Shown here one piece after another: positions 45,434 to 54,342 of a DNA stretch of 64,000 nt. The notes below the pieces were generated by a model. The model worked only from the letters and a program-made list of their open reading frames with translations. It searched no databases and had not been told where the DNA came from. Each line of letters opens with the position of its first letter. Within the stretch, counting starts at the first letter, position 1. The translations under genes and the position numbers were made by a program. This DNA comes from Candidatus Binatia bacterium (GTDB taxonomy: Bacteria > Desulfobacterota > Binatia > HRBIN30), in contig CALAMI010000010.1 in NCBI GenBank assembly GCA_937925685.1, positions 186,001 through 250,000 on the forward strand, in the 5' to 3' direction.

Positions 45434-47110
45434 ATGGGACAACATACCGAGCTGGAATTCAACTTAGCGACGATCAACGAAGCATTGGCTGAAGCTTACC
45501 CCGACCGCGAGTGCTTGGTGTTTCGGGACTGCCGTTTTCGCTGGAAAGATTTCACTGACCGAACACGTCGGCTAGCGAACATTTTGCAAAGTCACGGCCT
45601 CGGCTGTCACCGCGAGCGGCACGAGCTGAAGAATTATGAATCAGGGCAGGATCACCTAGGCTTGTACCTATACAATGGCAACGAATATCTCGAAGGAATG
45701 CTCGGAGCATACAAGGCGAGGGTTGCTCCTTTTAACGTCAACTACCGCTACGTAGAGGATGAGCTCATCTATCTTTTGAATGATGCCGATTGCCATGCGC
45801 TTATCTACCATGCCCGCTTCGCCCCTCGAGTACAAAAAATTCGTTCCGAGGTACGCCACCTGCGCTTGTTGCTGCAAGTTGCGGATGAGTCCGGCAATCC
45901 ATTGTTGCCTGGAGCGATCGACTATGAAGAAGCGCTGCGTCAAGCTTCGCCACGAAAGCCCGATCTGCACTGGTGCGCTGACGACCTGTACATTCTGTAC
46001 ACCGGCGGCACTACGGGCATGCCCAAGGGGGTGCTATGGCGACAGGAAGACATCTTTTTCGCTGCGTTAGGGGGACACCCTCCTGGGGCGGAAAAGGTGC
46101 CGTCCATTGCGGCCTTAGTCCAAAATGCCCAAACCAGCTCAGCACGAGCTCTTCCGGCCCCGCCTTTCATGCACGGCGCAGCGCATTGGATGGCCCTGAC
46201 CTGCTGGCATCAAGGTGGCGCGGTGGTGATTCAGGATCAACCAGAACGCCTCGATCCACATGATATTTGGTCTACAGTGGAGCGCGAACGTGTAACGTTC
46301 CTGACCATTGTGGGAGATGCTTTTGCACGGCCGCTCGTGGACCAGCTACAAAAGCGGCGTTACGATCTGAGCAGTCTAAACGTGATTCTCTCGGGGGGGG
46401 CCATCCTCACTCCGGCCCTGAAAGAGGCTTTGCTCGAACATATTCCCCACCTGATGATCATCGATGGGTTTGGTGCCTCGGAAACTGGTGGGCAGGGCTC
46501 GCAAATCGTGACAAGAGGGATGAGCATTACATCGGGGTCGTTCAGGATGAACGAAGAGACCCTTGTCTTAAAGTACGACCTCACCGGGCCTGTTGCCCCT
46601 GGGAGCGAAGAAATTGGTTGGCTTGCGCGAACTGGCCACGTCCCCCTGGGCTACTTCAAGGACGCCGAAAAGACGGCACGAACTTTCCCGGTGATCAACG
46701 GCAAGCGTTATGCCATTCCGGGCGATCACGCGAAGGTTGCTGCTGACGGGACCATCATCGTTCTGGGCAGAGGGTCGGTTAGTATCAACTCGGGCGGAGA
46801 AAAAATTTACCCGGAGGAAGTCGAGAAGGCTTTGAAACATCATCCGGCCGTGTACGATGCTGTCGTCGTCGGTACGCCGCACGAACGTTTTGGCGAGCAG
46901 GTGACCGCGATTGTTCAGGCTCGCAAAGGTGAAGAGCCCAGCAAGGAAGAGCTCCTAGAGTTTTGTGCTCGGCACCTTGCGCGTTACAAGCTTCCCCGTG
47001 AGATCCTGTTTGTAGAAGAGATGGTACGCAGTCCATCCGGCAAAGCTGACTACCGTTGGGCAAAACGGTTCGCACTCGAAAAACTCGGCCTCGCTGGCGC
47101 GGCGCCGTAG
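45434..47110 (+). CDS. Fatty-acyl-CoA ligase (FadD19/AMP-binding family)
   Basis: Activates a carboxylic acid to its CoA thioester via an acyl-adenylate. The 558-residue protein has the AMP-binding motif YTGGTTGMPKGV, GFGASETGGQG, and C-terminal GRGSVSINSGGEKIYPEEVE, with a late catalytic lysine region (SPSGKADYRWAK). The patterns resemble the FadD19/FadD3-type acyl-CoA synthetases of long-chain or steroid-side-chain acids. The weak ribosome site is AGGCAAG. Promoter and operator candidates lie just upstream. Confidence 0.87.
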   Translation: MGQHTELEFNLATINEALAEAYPDRECLVFRDCRFRWKDFTDRTRRLANILQSHGLGCHRERHELKNYESGQDHLGLYLYNGNEYLEGMLGAYKARVAPFNVNYRYVEDELIYLLNDADCHALIYHARFAPRVQKIRSEVRHLRLLLQVADESGNPLLPGAIDYEEALRQASPRKPDLHWCADDLYILYTGGTTGMPKGVLWRQEDIFFAALGGHPPGAEKVPSIAALVQNAQTSSARALPAPPFMHGAAHWMALTCWHQGGAVVIQDQPERLDPHDIWSTVERERVTFLTIVGDAFARPLVDQLQKRRYDLSSLNVILSGGAILTPALKEALLEHIPHLMIIDGFGASETGGQGSQIVTRGMSITSGSFRMNEETLVLKYDLTGPVAPGSEEIGWLARTGHVPLGYFKDAEKTARTFPVINGKRYAIPGDHAKVAADGTIIVLGRGSVSINSGGEKIYPEEVEKALKHHPAVYDAVVVGTPHERFGEQVTAIVQARKGEEPSKEELLEFCARHLARYKLPREILFVEEMVRSPSGKADYRWAKRFALEKLGLAGAAP

Positions 47111-47266
47111 GCGACAGGCGAGAGCACACCCCGGTTGTTTCCGAGTTCTGAAGCAATTTCTCTTGGTTCTTCTGCAGAACCGATAGGCGAACCAGCCCGC
47201 ACAAGCGCCAAGTGGCTGACCCATGGTCTGGTACTGATCTTGCGGGTAGCCACCTGTCGAAAGCTC

Positions 47267-47560
47267 ATGAAACGGCGATCTTGGCGTTCAGAAACGAGAC
47301 GGCAGTCGGTGAGGCCGGTGCCTCGGGTTCCGCTGGAGGCGACGGTTTTTCAAGCGGTTCGCAAAATGTATGAATGCGGCACCGAGGCTGTGGCTGTGAC
47401 GGACGAGGGAGAGCGCATTGTGGGCATCTTCACGGCCCACGACCTGATCACCATCATCGGTTTGGGCTATGAGCCAAAGGCGGTCACTGTCGCGGAGTGG
47501 TTGTGCTCACCTCAGCAATGCAACAACGACACGCCACGCGGCGAAGCCTGGATGGGCTGA
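47267..47560 (+). CDS. Single CBS-domain protein (short)
   Basis: A 97-residue protein: a basic 25-residue leader, then one CBS motif (VPLEATVFQAVRKMYECGTEAVAVTDEGERIVGIFTAHDLITII, key residues only). CBS domains usually occur as pairs and bind adenine nucleotides. Only one copy is present here, and a second half-copy begins (YEPKAVTVAEWL) but is broken off. It may be a truncated pair or a genuine homodimeric single CBS. It follows the ligase gene, 156 bases downstream. Confidence 0.6.
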   Translation: MKRRSWRSETRRQSVRPVPRVPLEATVFQAVRKMYECGTEAVAVTDEGERIVGIFTAHDLITIIGLGYEPKAVTVAEWLCSPQQCNNDTPRGEAWMG

Positions 47561-47652
47561 TTTACTTGCGGCGTAGCTTCCTTTTCGCCTGAGGTGTATC
47601 GGGATGGGGCGCGTCGCCAGCGTGGACGGCTGTGAATCTCTCCTGCCCCGCG

Positions 47653-48723
47653 TCAGTACCAAGGTTTTCGCCCCAGCGGAGTAGTTCGGGCGAGTTCTGC
47701 GGCCTTCCTGGCCATTGTCAGCACGATATCGCCGAATAAGGCCATCTTGGGATTGTCCGCCGTCCCGCGGGACCAGGCAGCGTATCCTTGCTCCAAGACG
47801 ATCGCCATTTTAAACCGGCCGAGAATAATGTAGTAATCGATCTCTTCGACGGGTCGGCCGCTCAACGATGCATAGCGCGCGGCGAGTTCCGACCGTGTTG
47901 GCATCCCTGTGTAATCAACGTAGCCCGAGTGAGCACGATCTTCGTCTGGGTCGGGCCATGTCATTAGCACCCAGCCGAGGTCTAAAAGGGGGTCTCCCAC
48001 GGTTGCCATTTCCCAGTCGACGATGGCCACGAGTCGCGCTGGGGCCCCGTGTGCGAACATCACATTAGCAAACTGGTAGTCGCCATGAAGAATTCCCGGA
48101 ACATAGTGGCGTGGCCGATAACCCCGTAACCAACTGGCGGCTTCTTCCAAACCGGGAATTGGTCGAAATTGAACTTGTGAGAGAAGGTGGAGCCAGCGGT
48201 CCACTTGACGCTCGTGGAAGCCATCCGGTCGTCCGAAGTCCGCAAGCCCCGCAGCCTTCCAGTCTACCCTCGCTAGGCGCGCTATTCCGTCTACGAGTTC
48301 CCAAGCAAGTCCGCGGCGAGCTTCCAAGTCCGAGTCGAAAGGTGGAGGCCAACCGGTCCGATTCATGCACGACCATCCATCCACGTACTCCATAACGTAA
48401 AAGTTTGCTCCGAGAACTTCAGGGTCCGTGCACAGGCCGAAAACTCGCGGATGCGGTACGTCCGTTCCCTGCAATGCGGAAAGGACACGAAACTCCCGAA
48501 TCATGGATTCATTCCGGCCAGGCGGAATCCGCCGCGGCGGTTTGCGCATTACCAGAAGCGCGTCCCCGCGGCGCAATAGCCACGCTTCGTTAGAAGCACC
48601 TCCGGAAATGAACTCCACCTCTAGTGAGAGCCCGGACCCGGGCAGTCCCTGATGGTCCAGCCACTGCTGCAATCGCCTTTGCTCCTCTGCGGATAAGCTT
48701 GGAGTTGCGCTGCTACAGTCCAT
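47653..48723 (-). CDS. Aminoglycoside-phosphotransferase-fold protein (ACAD10/acyl-CoA-linked kinase type)
   Basis: A 356-residue small-molecule kinase fold. Motifs: VEFISGGASNEAWLLRRGDALLVMRKPPR (ATP loop and lysine), ILHGDYQFANVMF (catalytic Asp), VDWEMATVGDPLLDLGW (metal site). This arrangement is typical of the phosphotransferases found beside acyl-CoA dehydrogenases and ligases, which phosphorylate hydroxy-acyl groups. It lies convergent to the ligase/CBS genes, so a related role is plausible. Confidence 0.83.
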   Translation of the reverse strand: MDCSSATPSLSAEEQRRLQQWLDHQGLPGSGLSLEVEFISGGASNEAWLLRRGDALLVMRKPPRRIPPGRNESMIREFRVLSALQGTDVPHPRVFGLCTDPEVLGANFYVMEYVDGWSCMNRTGWPPPFDSDLEARRGLAWELVDGIARLARVDWKAAGLADFGRPDGFHERQVDRWLHLLSQVQFRPIPGLEEAASWLRGYRPRHYVPGILHGDYQFANVMFAHGAPARLVAIVDWEMATVGDPLLDLGWVLMTWPDPDEDRAHSGYVDYTGMPTRSELAARYASLSGRPVEEIDYYIILGRFKMAIVLEQGYAAWSRGTADNPKMALFGDIVLTMARKAAELARTTPLGRKPWY

Positions 48724-48931
48724 AACCAGCTTTAGTCACGTTAGCGATGTATCATCCCTTAACTTGCAAAGTTTAGCCACCCTGCGGATTTTCTGATTGT
48801 TTAAAGTCCCTCGCTTACGTCAGAAGTGCCATCTCACCTCGCGTTGACGGTGCCGGAGTCTAACCAGGATACCCTCGTCTAAGTGGTTTTCCTATGGGCA
48901 ATGCTGTCTCTGCGCAACATAGCGCCAAATC

Positions 48932-50197
48932 CTAGACCTTGGTTGCGGTGTCCCCCTGCCTCTGCAGGTAGCGCGAATAAATGAAGCTGAGGAAACGCTC
49001 GATCCCGTCAATCACGTGCAAGCAACGTAAGGATGGAAACAGATCGAAAGCATGTTGAGCTCCTGGAATTTCGGCATAAATGACGGGCTGTCTGGAAACT
49101 GCGCGTAAAGCGGCGACAAAGTGGCGGGCATGTTCAACTGGAACCAACGTATCCAACTCCCCGTGAACGACCATAAATGGTGGGGCATCTGGTCGCACCC
49201 GCGCAATCGGCGAGGCTTTTTCGTAGTCGCTCGGGGCCTCGTCAAGCGAAGCTTTCATGACCTTGCTTTCTAACAGATCATGAATGTCCCGGTTTCGGAA
49301 GGTGCGGAAACGGTCGACGAAGTCGTATACGCCGTACATTGGCACGGCACCCTGTACGGTCGTGTCAATGTGTTCGAAGCCGGGCTGATAGGCGGCATCG
49401 TTGGCCGTGAGGGCGAGTAAGGCCGCCAAATGACCCCCGGCCGATCCACCCGTTACAACGACGAAATTTGGATCTCCGCCATAGTCATGAACGTGCTCCC
49501 GAATCCATGCCAGCGCTGCCTTTAGATCGACGAGGTGGTCGGGAAACGTCGCGTGTGGCGAGAGACGATAGTCGGCACTCACACACACCCAGCCCCGTTG
49601 CGCCATATGGATCATCAACGGCAAACCCTGCTCGTTCTTGCTGCCCACGACCCAGCCTCCACCATGAACTTGAAGCAGCACAGGACAATTTTGGGGGCGC
49701 GACCGGTGCCGGTAAATATCGAGGCGCAGGTTCACGCCAGCAACGCGACGGAATCGGATGTCTCGATCTCTTTGTACCTCGGGGTGGCGGATCGGGAATG
49801 GGAGCAAAATTGCCTTCCAGTCAAGGGACGCCCGCCACTTTTCCTTAAGATTGGGGTGGACCTGCGAGCGATATTCGCTGCCCAGCGCTTCGCGAAGCGC
49901 ATGCTCGATCACGTCTTTGGCGCGATCCCCCCGCCAGTAAGCCATCCACAAGGCCCACCACGAGCACAAGAGGGTCAGCAAGGCGAGCTTTCCCAACCCG
50001 CCATGTGCGGCACCGCTGGCAGCTAGGGCTGAGGCTAACAGGACCTGTATCGCGATGTGGTGCAGTGCCAGTTCGCCGGTGAGCCACCCGGCGAAAAAAC
50101 TGATCAACGCCCGCCGTCCGGGACGATAGCTGGGGTACCAAACGTTATACGTCAGCCAGACACTGGCGAGGGCAAGAAGCCACAACACCACAATCAT
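48932..50197 (-). CDS. Membrane-anchored HSL-type alpha/beta hydrolase
   Basis: A 421-residue protein. Two to three N-terminal hydrophobic segments (about 1-25, 30-60 and 66-90) anchor it. The esterase core has HGGGW oxyanion hole, nucleophile GGSAGGH, acid in HGELDTLVPVEHARHF and histidine in GAQHAFDLFPS. This is the hormone-sensitive-lipase branch, acting on short-chain or lipid esters. TAAGGAG precedes ATG 50197. The substrate is not known. Confidence 0.85.
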   Translation of the reverse strand: MIVVLWLLALASVWLTYNVWYPSYRPGRRALISFFAGWLTGELALHHIAIQVLLASALAASGAAHGGLGKLALLTLLCSWWALWMAYWRGDRAKDVIEHALREALGSEYRSQVHPNLKEKWRASLDWKAILLPFPIRHPEVQRDRDIRFRRVAGVNLRLDIYRHRSRPQNCPVLLQVHGGGWVVGSKNEQGLPLMIHMAQRGWVCVSADYRLSPHATFPDHLVDLKAALAWIREHVHDYGGDPNFVVVTGGSAGGHLAALLALTANDAAYQPGFEHIDTTVQGAVPMYGVYDFVDRFRTFRNRDIHDLLESKVMKASLDEAPSDYEKASPIARVRPDAPPFMVVHGELDTLVPVEHARHFVAALRAVSRQPVIYAEIPGAQHAFDLFPSLRCLHVIDGIERFLSFIYSRYLQRQGDTATKV

Positions 50198-50345
50198 GGT
50201 GTCTCCTTACGAATTACGGATGAGCGCGCTCTGGCGCAGGAATCACGACCATGAACAAAGCGCTGCTCGTTAGTCATCGTTCTGGGTTGCTCATGAAACA
50301 TCTAGCAGCAATGCGACGATCACTACCGACGTCTTCCAACACGAG

Positions 50346-51719
50346 CTACACCGAGGCTACGGGACATTGGCCTAGGGCCTCACGAACCGACCGGACAATC
50401 TCATCGACCGTAACCCGCCCGTCTCCATCGTAATCCACTTGCCAACACGAAATTGGCGGCTGTTCCTCCAATAGGGCACGAACAGCACCAACAAGTTCGT
50501 CTACGCTTACTGCCCCATCTTCGTTACAATCGCCCACACACCGCGGCCATCGGCGAAAGATGGAAACCGCATCGTCGTACTGGGCTGCCACGTAAATCCA
50601 CCGTCCTGTGGGATCCAGGCTCAGCGCCGCGGCCCCGGCTAGCCCGTCTACGCTACCCTCGTCGTCGCGTAAAGCGTCGATCACTGTGAGCGAGCCCGTC
50701 TGACGGTCACGCTCGAGAAGCACGAGCACGTCATCACCGCCCCGGGTTAGCAAAACTGCCGATCCTTGAGGCGAGATGGCGATTTCCGTCGGCGCTGAGG
50801 ACTCGCCGTAACCAACCACTTCCGGACCAGCCAGTGCATCGATGAAGCCGAAACGCCCTTGGCCACGGTCACGGAAATGGGCTACCCCGTTCATCCCTAG
50901 GGCGTACACGTCAAGTCCATCCGGCGAAACAGCCACGGAAATCGCACCGTCAAGACCGGATACATTGCCGACCCCTTCAAGGAAAATCTCTTCTGCAAAA
51001 AACATTGTGGAACTCCTATCGCGCCGAAAGTGAACCAGGGAGCTTGATCCACTACTGGTGACAAACAAATGGGAGCCGTCGGGGGAGACGGCCACTGCAG
51101 TGGGGCGGATCAGTCCGCTCACCTCACCGCCCTCGCTGCTGTCTCGCACGACTTGTGAAACGTTTAGCTTTCCGGAAAGCCTATCCCGCTGTAGAACAGT
51201 TACGGCATTGTCGCCGTAGCTTGCGACCACGAGCTCTTGGCCGTCGGGCGATAAGGTCAAACCATGGACCTGGGTAAGACCAAATTGACCACGGGGACCT
51301 CCAAATAGGGCTTCCACGAATTCTAATTGGCCGCTGACTGGGTCGCGCGCAAACACAGCAACGGCGTCACCGAAAAACGCGCCAACGTAAACGTGTGTGC
51401 CGTCTGGAGAAACGACGACGCGTACGGGCCGGAACAGCCCCCGCACTACGCCACTCTGATCCAAATGTGCTTCCGCGAAGGTTACCCAGCCGGTCACGAG
51501 GTCGCGGCCGAGGACGACGATTGCATTGTCATCGAAACTAACCACGTACACGTTGCGTCCGTCTGGGCTGACGGCAACACCATGCGCGCCCCGGAGGTGA
51601 TAGTTGTTCTCCGGATCGGCCAGCTTGCCTACGAAACCTAAGCGCCCGGCTGCCAGCCCGCTGGGAAATGCAGCCAGGAACAAAGCGCCCACGATGAGGA
51701 TTCGGGTAACGGATTTCAT
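50346..51719 (-). CDS. Secreted 7-bladed propeller (lactonase-like) protein with C-terminal EF-hand pair
   Basis: A 457-residue exported protein with signal peptide (about 1-23) and a YVTN/6-phosphogluconolactonase-like propeller of repeated GxAVSPDGxxVYV-type blades (AHGVAVSPDGRNVYVVSF, RVVVSPDGTHVYVGAF and others). The C-terminal 60 residues are a Cys-flanked EF-hand pair (GDCNEDGAVSVDELV, DYDGDGRVTVDEIV). This tag matches those on the matrixin-like protease and on MbnH/MbnP nearby. The start overlaps the flavin reductase stop (ATGA), although AGGAGG is also present upstream. Confidence 0.85.
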   Translation of the reverse strand: MKSVTRILIVGALFLAAFPSGLAAGRLGFVGKLADPENNYHLRGAHGVAVSPDGRNVYVVSFDDNAIVVLGRDLVTGWVTFAEAHLDQSGVVRGLFRPVRVVVSPDGTHVYVGAFFGDAVAVFARDPVSGQLEFVEALFGGPRGQFGLTQVHGLTLSPDGQELVVASYGDNAVTVLQRDRLSGKLNVSQVVRDSSEGGEVSGLIRPTAVAVSPDGSHLFVTSSGSSSLVHFRRDRSSTMFFAEEIFLEGVGNVSGLDGAISVAVSPDGLDVYALGMNGVAHFRDRGQGRFGFIDALAGPEVVGYGESSAPTEIAISPQGSAVLLTRGGDDVLVLLERDRQTGSLTVIDALRDDEGSVDGLAGAAALSLDPTGRWIYVAAQYDDAVSIFRRWPRCVGDCNEDGAVSVDELVGAVRALLEEQPPISCWQVDYDGDGRVTVDEIVRSVREALGQCPVASV

Positions 51720-52249
51720 TCCTGTAGTCCTCCTGCCGTACGGAGGGCCCAGCGCCTCGCGGGGCGAACTTCACCAACGAATACGTAGGGAAGCTCCTGA
51801 GTGGTCAGCGCAAGGTCAGGCGTCCCCCAACGCCAGGCCGATACAGATGCTAAAAATAAGCTTCGGTCACCCACGATAATTTGCTGGCGGACACGACACT
51901 CCAAACACAGTAGAGCTGAAGAGAGCCACGGTACGCCACTTGGCGACCAAAACCAGTCCACTCGGTCGAGGTTGCCAGGTCGCCGGGCAGCGGCTGAGTG
52001 AAAATAATCTTGCAATCTCCGGGAACTTTGGCCGACAACATTCAAGCCAAACATACCATGTCCAACGATTCGGCCGTGAGAGTAGCAGTTGCGACCAACG
52101 GCAGCTGCGAGCAAGGGGGGCTCGCCGGACACCTGTGTGACCCATGATGCGGACATCCCATGCCCGATGCCACCGTCTCGCGTCGTCAAGATGTAAACAC
52201 CAGTAGTCAGGGTGGACCAGACTTGCGCCGCTGCTTCGTCCATCGACAC
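51716..52249 (-). CDS. Flavin reductase-like (FMN-binding) domain protein
   Basis: A 177-residue protein with the flavin reductase-like split-barrel pattern: STLTTGVYILTTRDGGIGHGMSASWVTQVSGEPPLLAAAVGRNCYSHGRI, then a LLCLECRV beta segment. Such proteins supply reduced flavin to two-component monooxygenases or act alone. No monooxygenase is adjacent. It ends in the propeller gene start and begins 24 bases after the SDR stop, so the three share a transcript. Confidence 0.85.
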   Translation of the reverse strand: MSMDEAAAQVWSTLTTGVYILTTRDGGIGHGMSASWVTQVSGEPPLLAAAVGRNCYSHGRIVGHGMFGLNVVGQSSRRLQDYFHSAAARRPGNLDRVDWFWSPSGVPWLSSALLCLECRVRQQIIVGDRSLFLASVSAWRWGTPDLALTTQELPYVFVGEVRPARRWALRTAGGLQE

Positions 52250-52273
52250 TCCAACGCCTGACCTGGGACTTAG

Positions 52274-53158
52274 TTACCCGCTACTCGCTCCTGAGCGGAC
52301 GACCGCTAACTCGCCTGTCGTTCCACGGTCCACCCCGGCAAGTCCTTGCATCGGCAAAGGGGATACCGAGTGCAATCGACCAGCGGCAAACGCACCACAC
52401 GCGGTAGCGCCACCATCGACAACAATGGTAGCTCCGGTAATAAAACGAGATTCATCCGAGGCAAGGAACAAGGCCACAGTGGCAATGTGTTCTGGTTGCC
52501 CCGCTTCTGGCCAGGGCTGAAACTTCTCCAAAAAGTTGCGCACTGCCTCGGGGTTACCGCGATGAAGCAAAGGGGTGAGAATGCCTCCCGGGCAAATTGC
52601 GTTGACACGAATGCGGGACGGTGCCAGTTCAATTGCCGTACTTTTCGTCAGATTGACAACCGCTGCCTTAGCGGCCGAATACGCTTGGGGTCCGTCGCCG
52701 CCACTCAAACCGGCAATGGACGCCGTATTGATAATGGTGCCCCCTTGACCCTGGGCTTTCATGATGCGGGCTCCATGCTTAATGCCAAGGAACACGCCGC
52801 GGACCAGAACGGCAAAGGTATAATCCCAGTCTTCTACCGCGATCTCCGTGATTGGCCCAAAGGCTCCGCCCACGCCTGCATTATTGAAAACGCAGTCAAG
52901 GCGGCCCCAACGATGAAGAGCCGTTTGAAACGTCGCTTCCACCTGTTGCTCGTCGGCCACGTCCATACGACGGAACACCACGCGGTCGACGTGACCTTGT
53001 TGGCCCGCTCGGGAGATCGTCTCCTCTCCAGACGCAGCGTTGTAGTCTGCAACGACGACTCGCGCGCCCTCCGACAAGAAGAGCATGGTCGTGGCACGAC
53101 CAATCCCGCTCGCGCCTCCAGTGATGACCGCCACCTTTCCTTCTAGGCGTCCCGCCAT
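52274..53158 (-). CDS. Short-chain dehydrogenase/reductase
   Basis: A 294-residue SDR: TGGASGIGRATTMLF, ADYN at beta2 end, NNAG, active site with YSAAK, and a C-terminal ITGATIVVDGG. C-terminal extension of about 30 residues. ATG 53158 is chosen because GGAAGGAG precedes it; an upstream frame to 53263 is dropped. It is the first gene of the SDR-flavin reductase-propeller transcript. Substrate unknown. Confidence 0.87.
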   Translation of the reverse strand: MAGRLEGKVAVITGGASGIGRATTMLFLSEGARVVVADYNAASGEETISRAGQQGHVDRVVFRRMDVADEQQVEATFQTALHRWGRLDCVFNNAGVGGAFGPITEIAVEDWDYTFAVLVRGVFLGIKHGARIMKAQGQGGTIINTASIAGLSGGDGPQAYSAAKAAVVNLTKSTAIELAPSRIRVNAICPGGILTPLLHRGNPEAVRNFLEKFQPWPEAGQPEHIATVALFLASDESRFITGATIVVDGGATACGAFAAGRLHSVSPLPMQGLAGVDRGTTGELAVVRSGASSG

Positions 53159-53310
53159 AAATTCGCGTCTCCTTCCACTCGTAGTGCAGGGGGATTTGGA
53201 TTCAGCCGTCCCGAACTGGCTTTGCCACCGAATCAGGGGTTCCCGCAAGGCTACCGAGGGCACAAGGGAATCATTTCTCCGCTACGTTTTTTCTCGCCGT
53301 CCCCGCTGCG

Positions 53311-54234
53311 CTACGGAATGCTCATTTGCGTTGCCCGATACACTGGAGGGCCCTCGAGGAGGAAGCGCTCGACAGGACGGACGAAGGATCCCAGGGGAAA
53401 CAGATTTTTGTTCTTCCGAAAGGCCTCGAGTGCGCCGTCGTTCTCGAACCCGAACAGCACGACTACTCGCTGCCGTCCTTCGTGTCGCTCGCGACTCGCA
53501 TAAGTGTCAATTCGCGCCAAACCAGGGATCTGCTCGAATCCCCTCGCGTCGAACCAGCGGTAGAAGGCGTCGATTTGTTCCTCTTCCACTTCGAAAACCT
53601 GTGCAAAATAGCTGAGCCGATCCGGCTCGAAAGAGCCACCAACCCCATGTTCGTGGTGATGCTGGTGACGAGTCGTTTCCTTCGCCCCACCACTTTGCGC
53701 GCTGGCGGTTGGCGCGCCCTCTTTCAGGCTTGTCAAGTACGCCACCAAGTCAGTCAATTGCTCCAATGTCATGTCAGGGTACATGGGCATGCGCGAGCCA
53801 CCGTGATCGTCAAGGTACCCAGGGCCATCAACCAAGACGGCGTTTGGATTGACGATGGCCTCGGCGAAATATCCCGGAGGGTGATGATCCCCCATTCCCG
53901 TGAGATCAGGGCCTACAAGTTCAAGGCTTTGCTCCACCGCCGGAAAGTTTTCCCCTGCGACCCTGTGGCACTTGAAACAACCAAGTTCGACAAAGGCCTT
54001 GCGCCCGGCCTCCGGGTCTCCTCGGGGCGGAGTAAACTTCCACCCCGGAGGTATACCTCCCCACGCATGCAGTCGCTCCATGCTGACTCGAACTCCCAGC
54101 ACCGGTGGATCTTCTTTCTCTGGCGCCGCCGACGCCGGGTGCTCTCCACGCTGGCACGAGCAAAGACAGGCAATAACTCCTAAGGCAGCAGCAACCAACC
54201 GAGACGCACAAAAGAATTTGCCGGTGCAGTCCAT
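53311..54234 (-). CDS. Cytochrome c lipoprotein with His-rich linker and C-terminal alpha/beta domain
   Basis: A 307-residue exported protein. N-terminal hydrophobic segment ends in a probable lipobox (Cys23 or Cys27). A class-I-like mono-heme domain has CFKCH (Cys86-His90) and a Met ligand in SRMPMYP (Met149 or 151). A short His-rich stretch (His190, 192-194, 196) precedes a C-terminal about 100-residue domain of alpha/beta type (YFAQVFEVEEEQIDAFYRWFDARGFEQI...RVVVLFGFENDGALEAF). AGGAGGGG precedes ATG 54234. It lies 108 bases downstream of mbnH and is likely its redox partner. Confidence 0.82.
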   Translation of the reverse strand: MDCTGKFFCASRLVAAALGVIACLCSCQRGEHPASAAPEKEDPPVLGVRVSMERLHAWGGIPPGWKFTPPRGDPEAGRKAFVELGCFKCHRVAGENFPAVEQSLELVGPDLTGMGDHHPPGYFAEAIVNPNAVLVDGPGYLDDHGGSRMPMYPDMTLEQLTDLVAYLTSLKEGAPTASAQSGGAKETTRHQHHHEHGVGGSFEPDRLSYFAQVFEVEEEQIDAFYRWFDARGFEQIPGLARIDTYASRERHEGRQRVVVLFGFENDGALEAFRKNKNLFPLGSFVRPVERFLLEGPPVYRATQMSIP

Positions 54235-54342
54235 CCGCTACCCCTCCTGTGTTTTTCTTCCCAGCTTCGGTGAGCTCGTAAAGTCAGATCTCTATTTCGT
54301 TTGCCTTCCGGGATCGCCTGGCAAGCGGGTCAAGGGTGCCGC

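Noticed and set aside
48853-48881. Plus-strand TTGACG/GGATAC promoter
   Set aside because: No plus-strand gene follows, and the match is poor.
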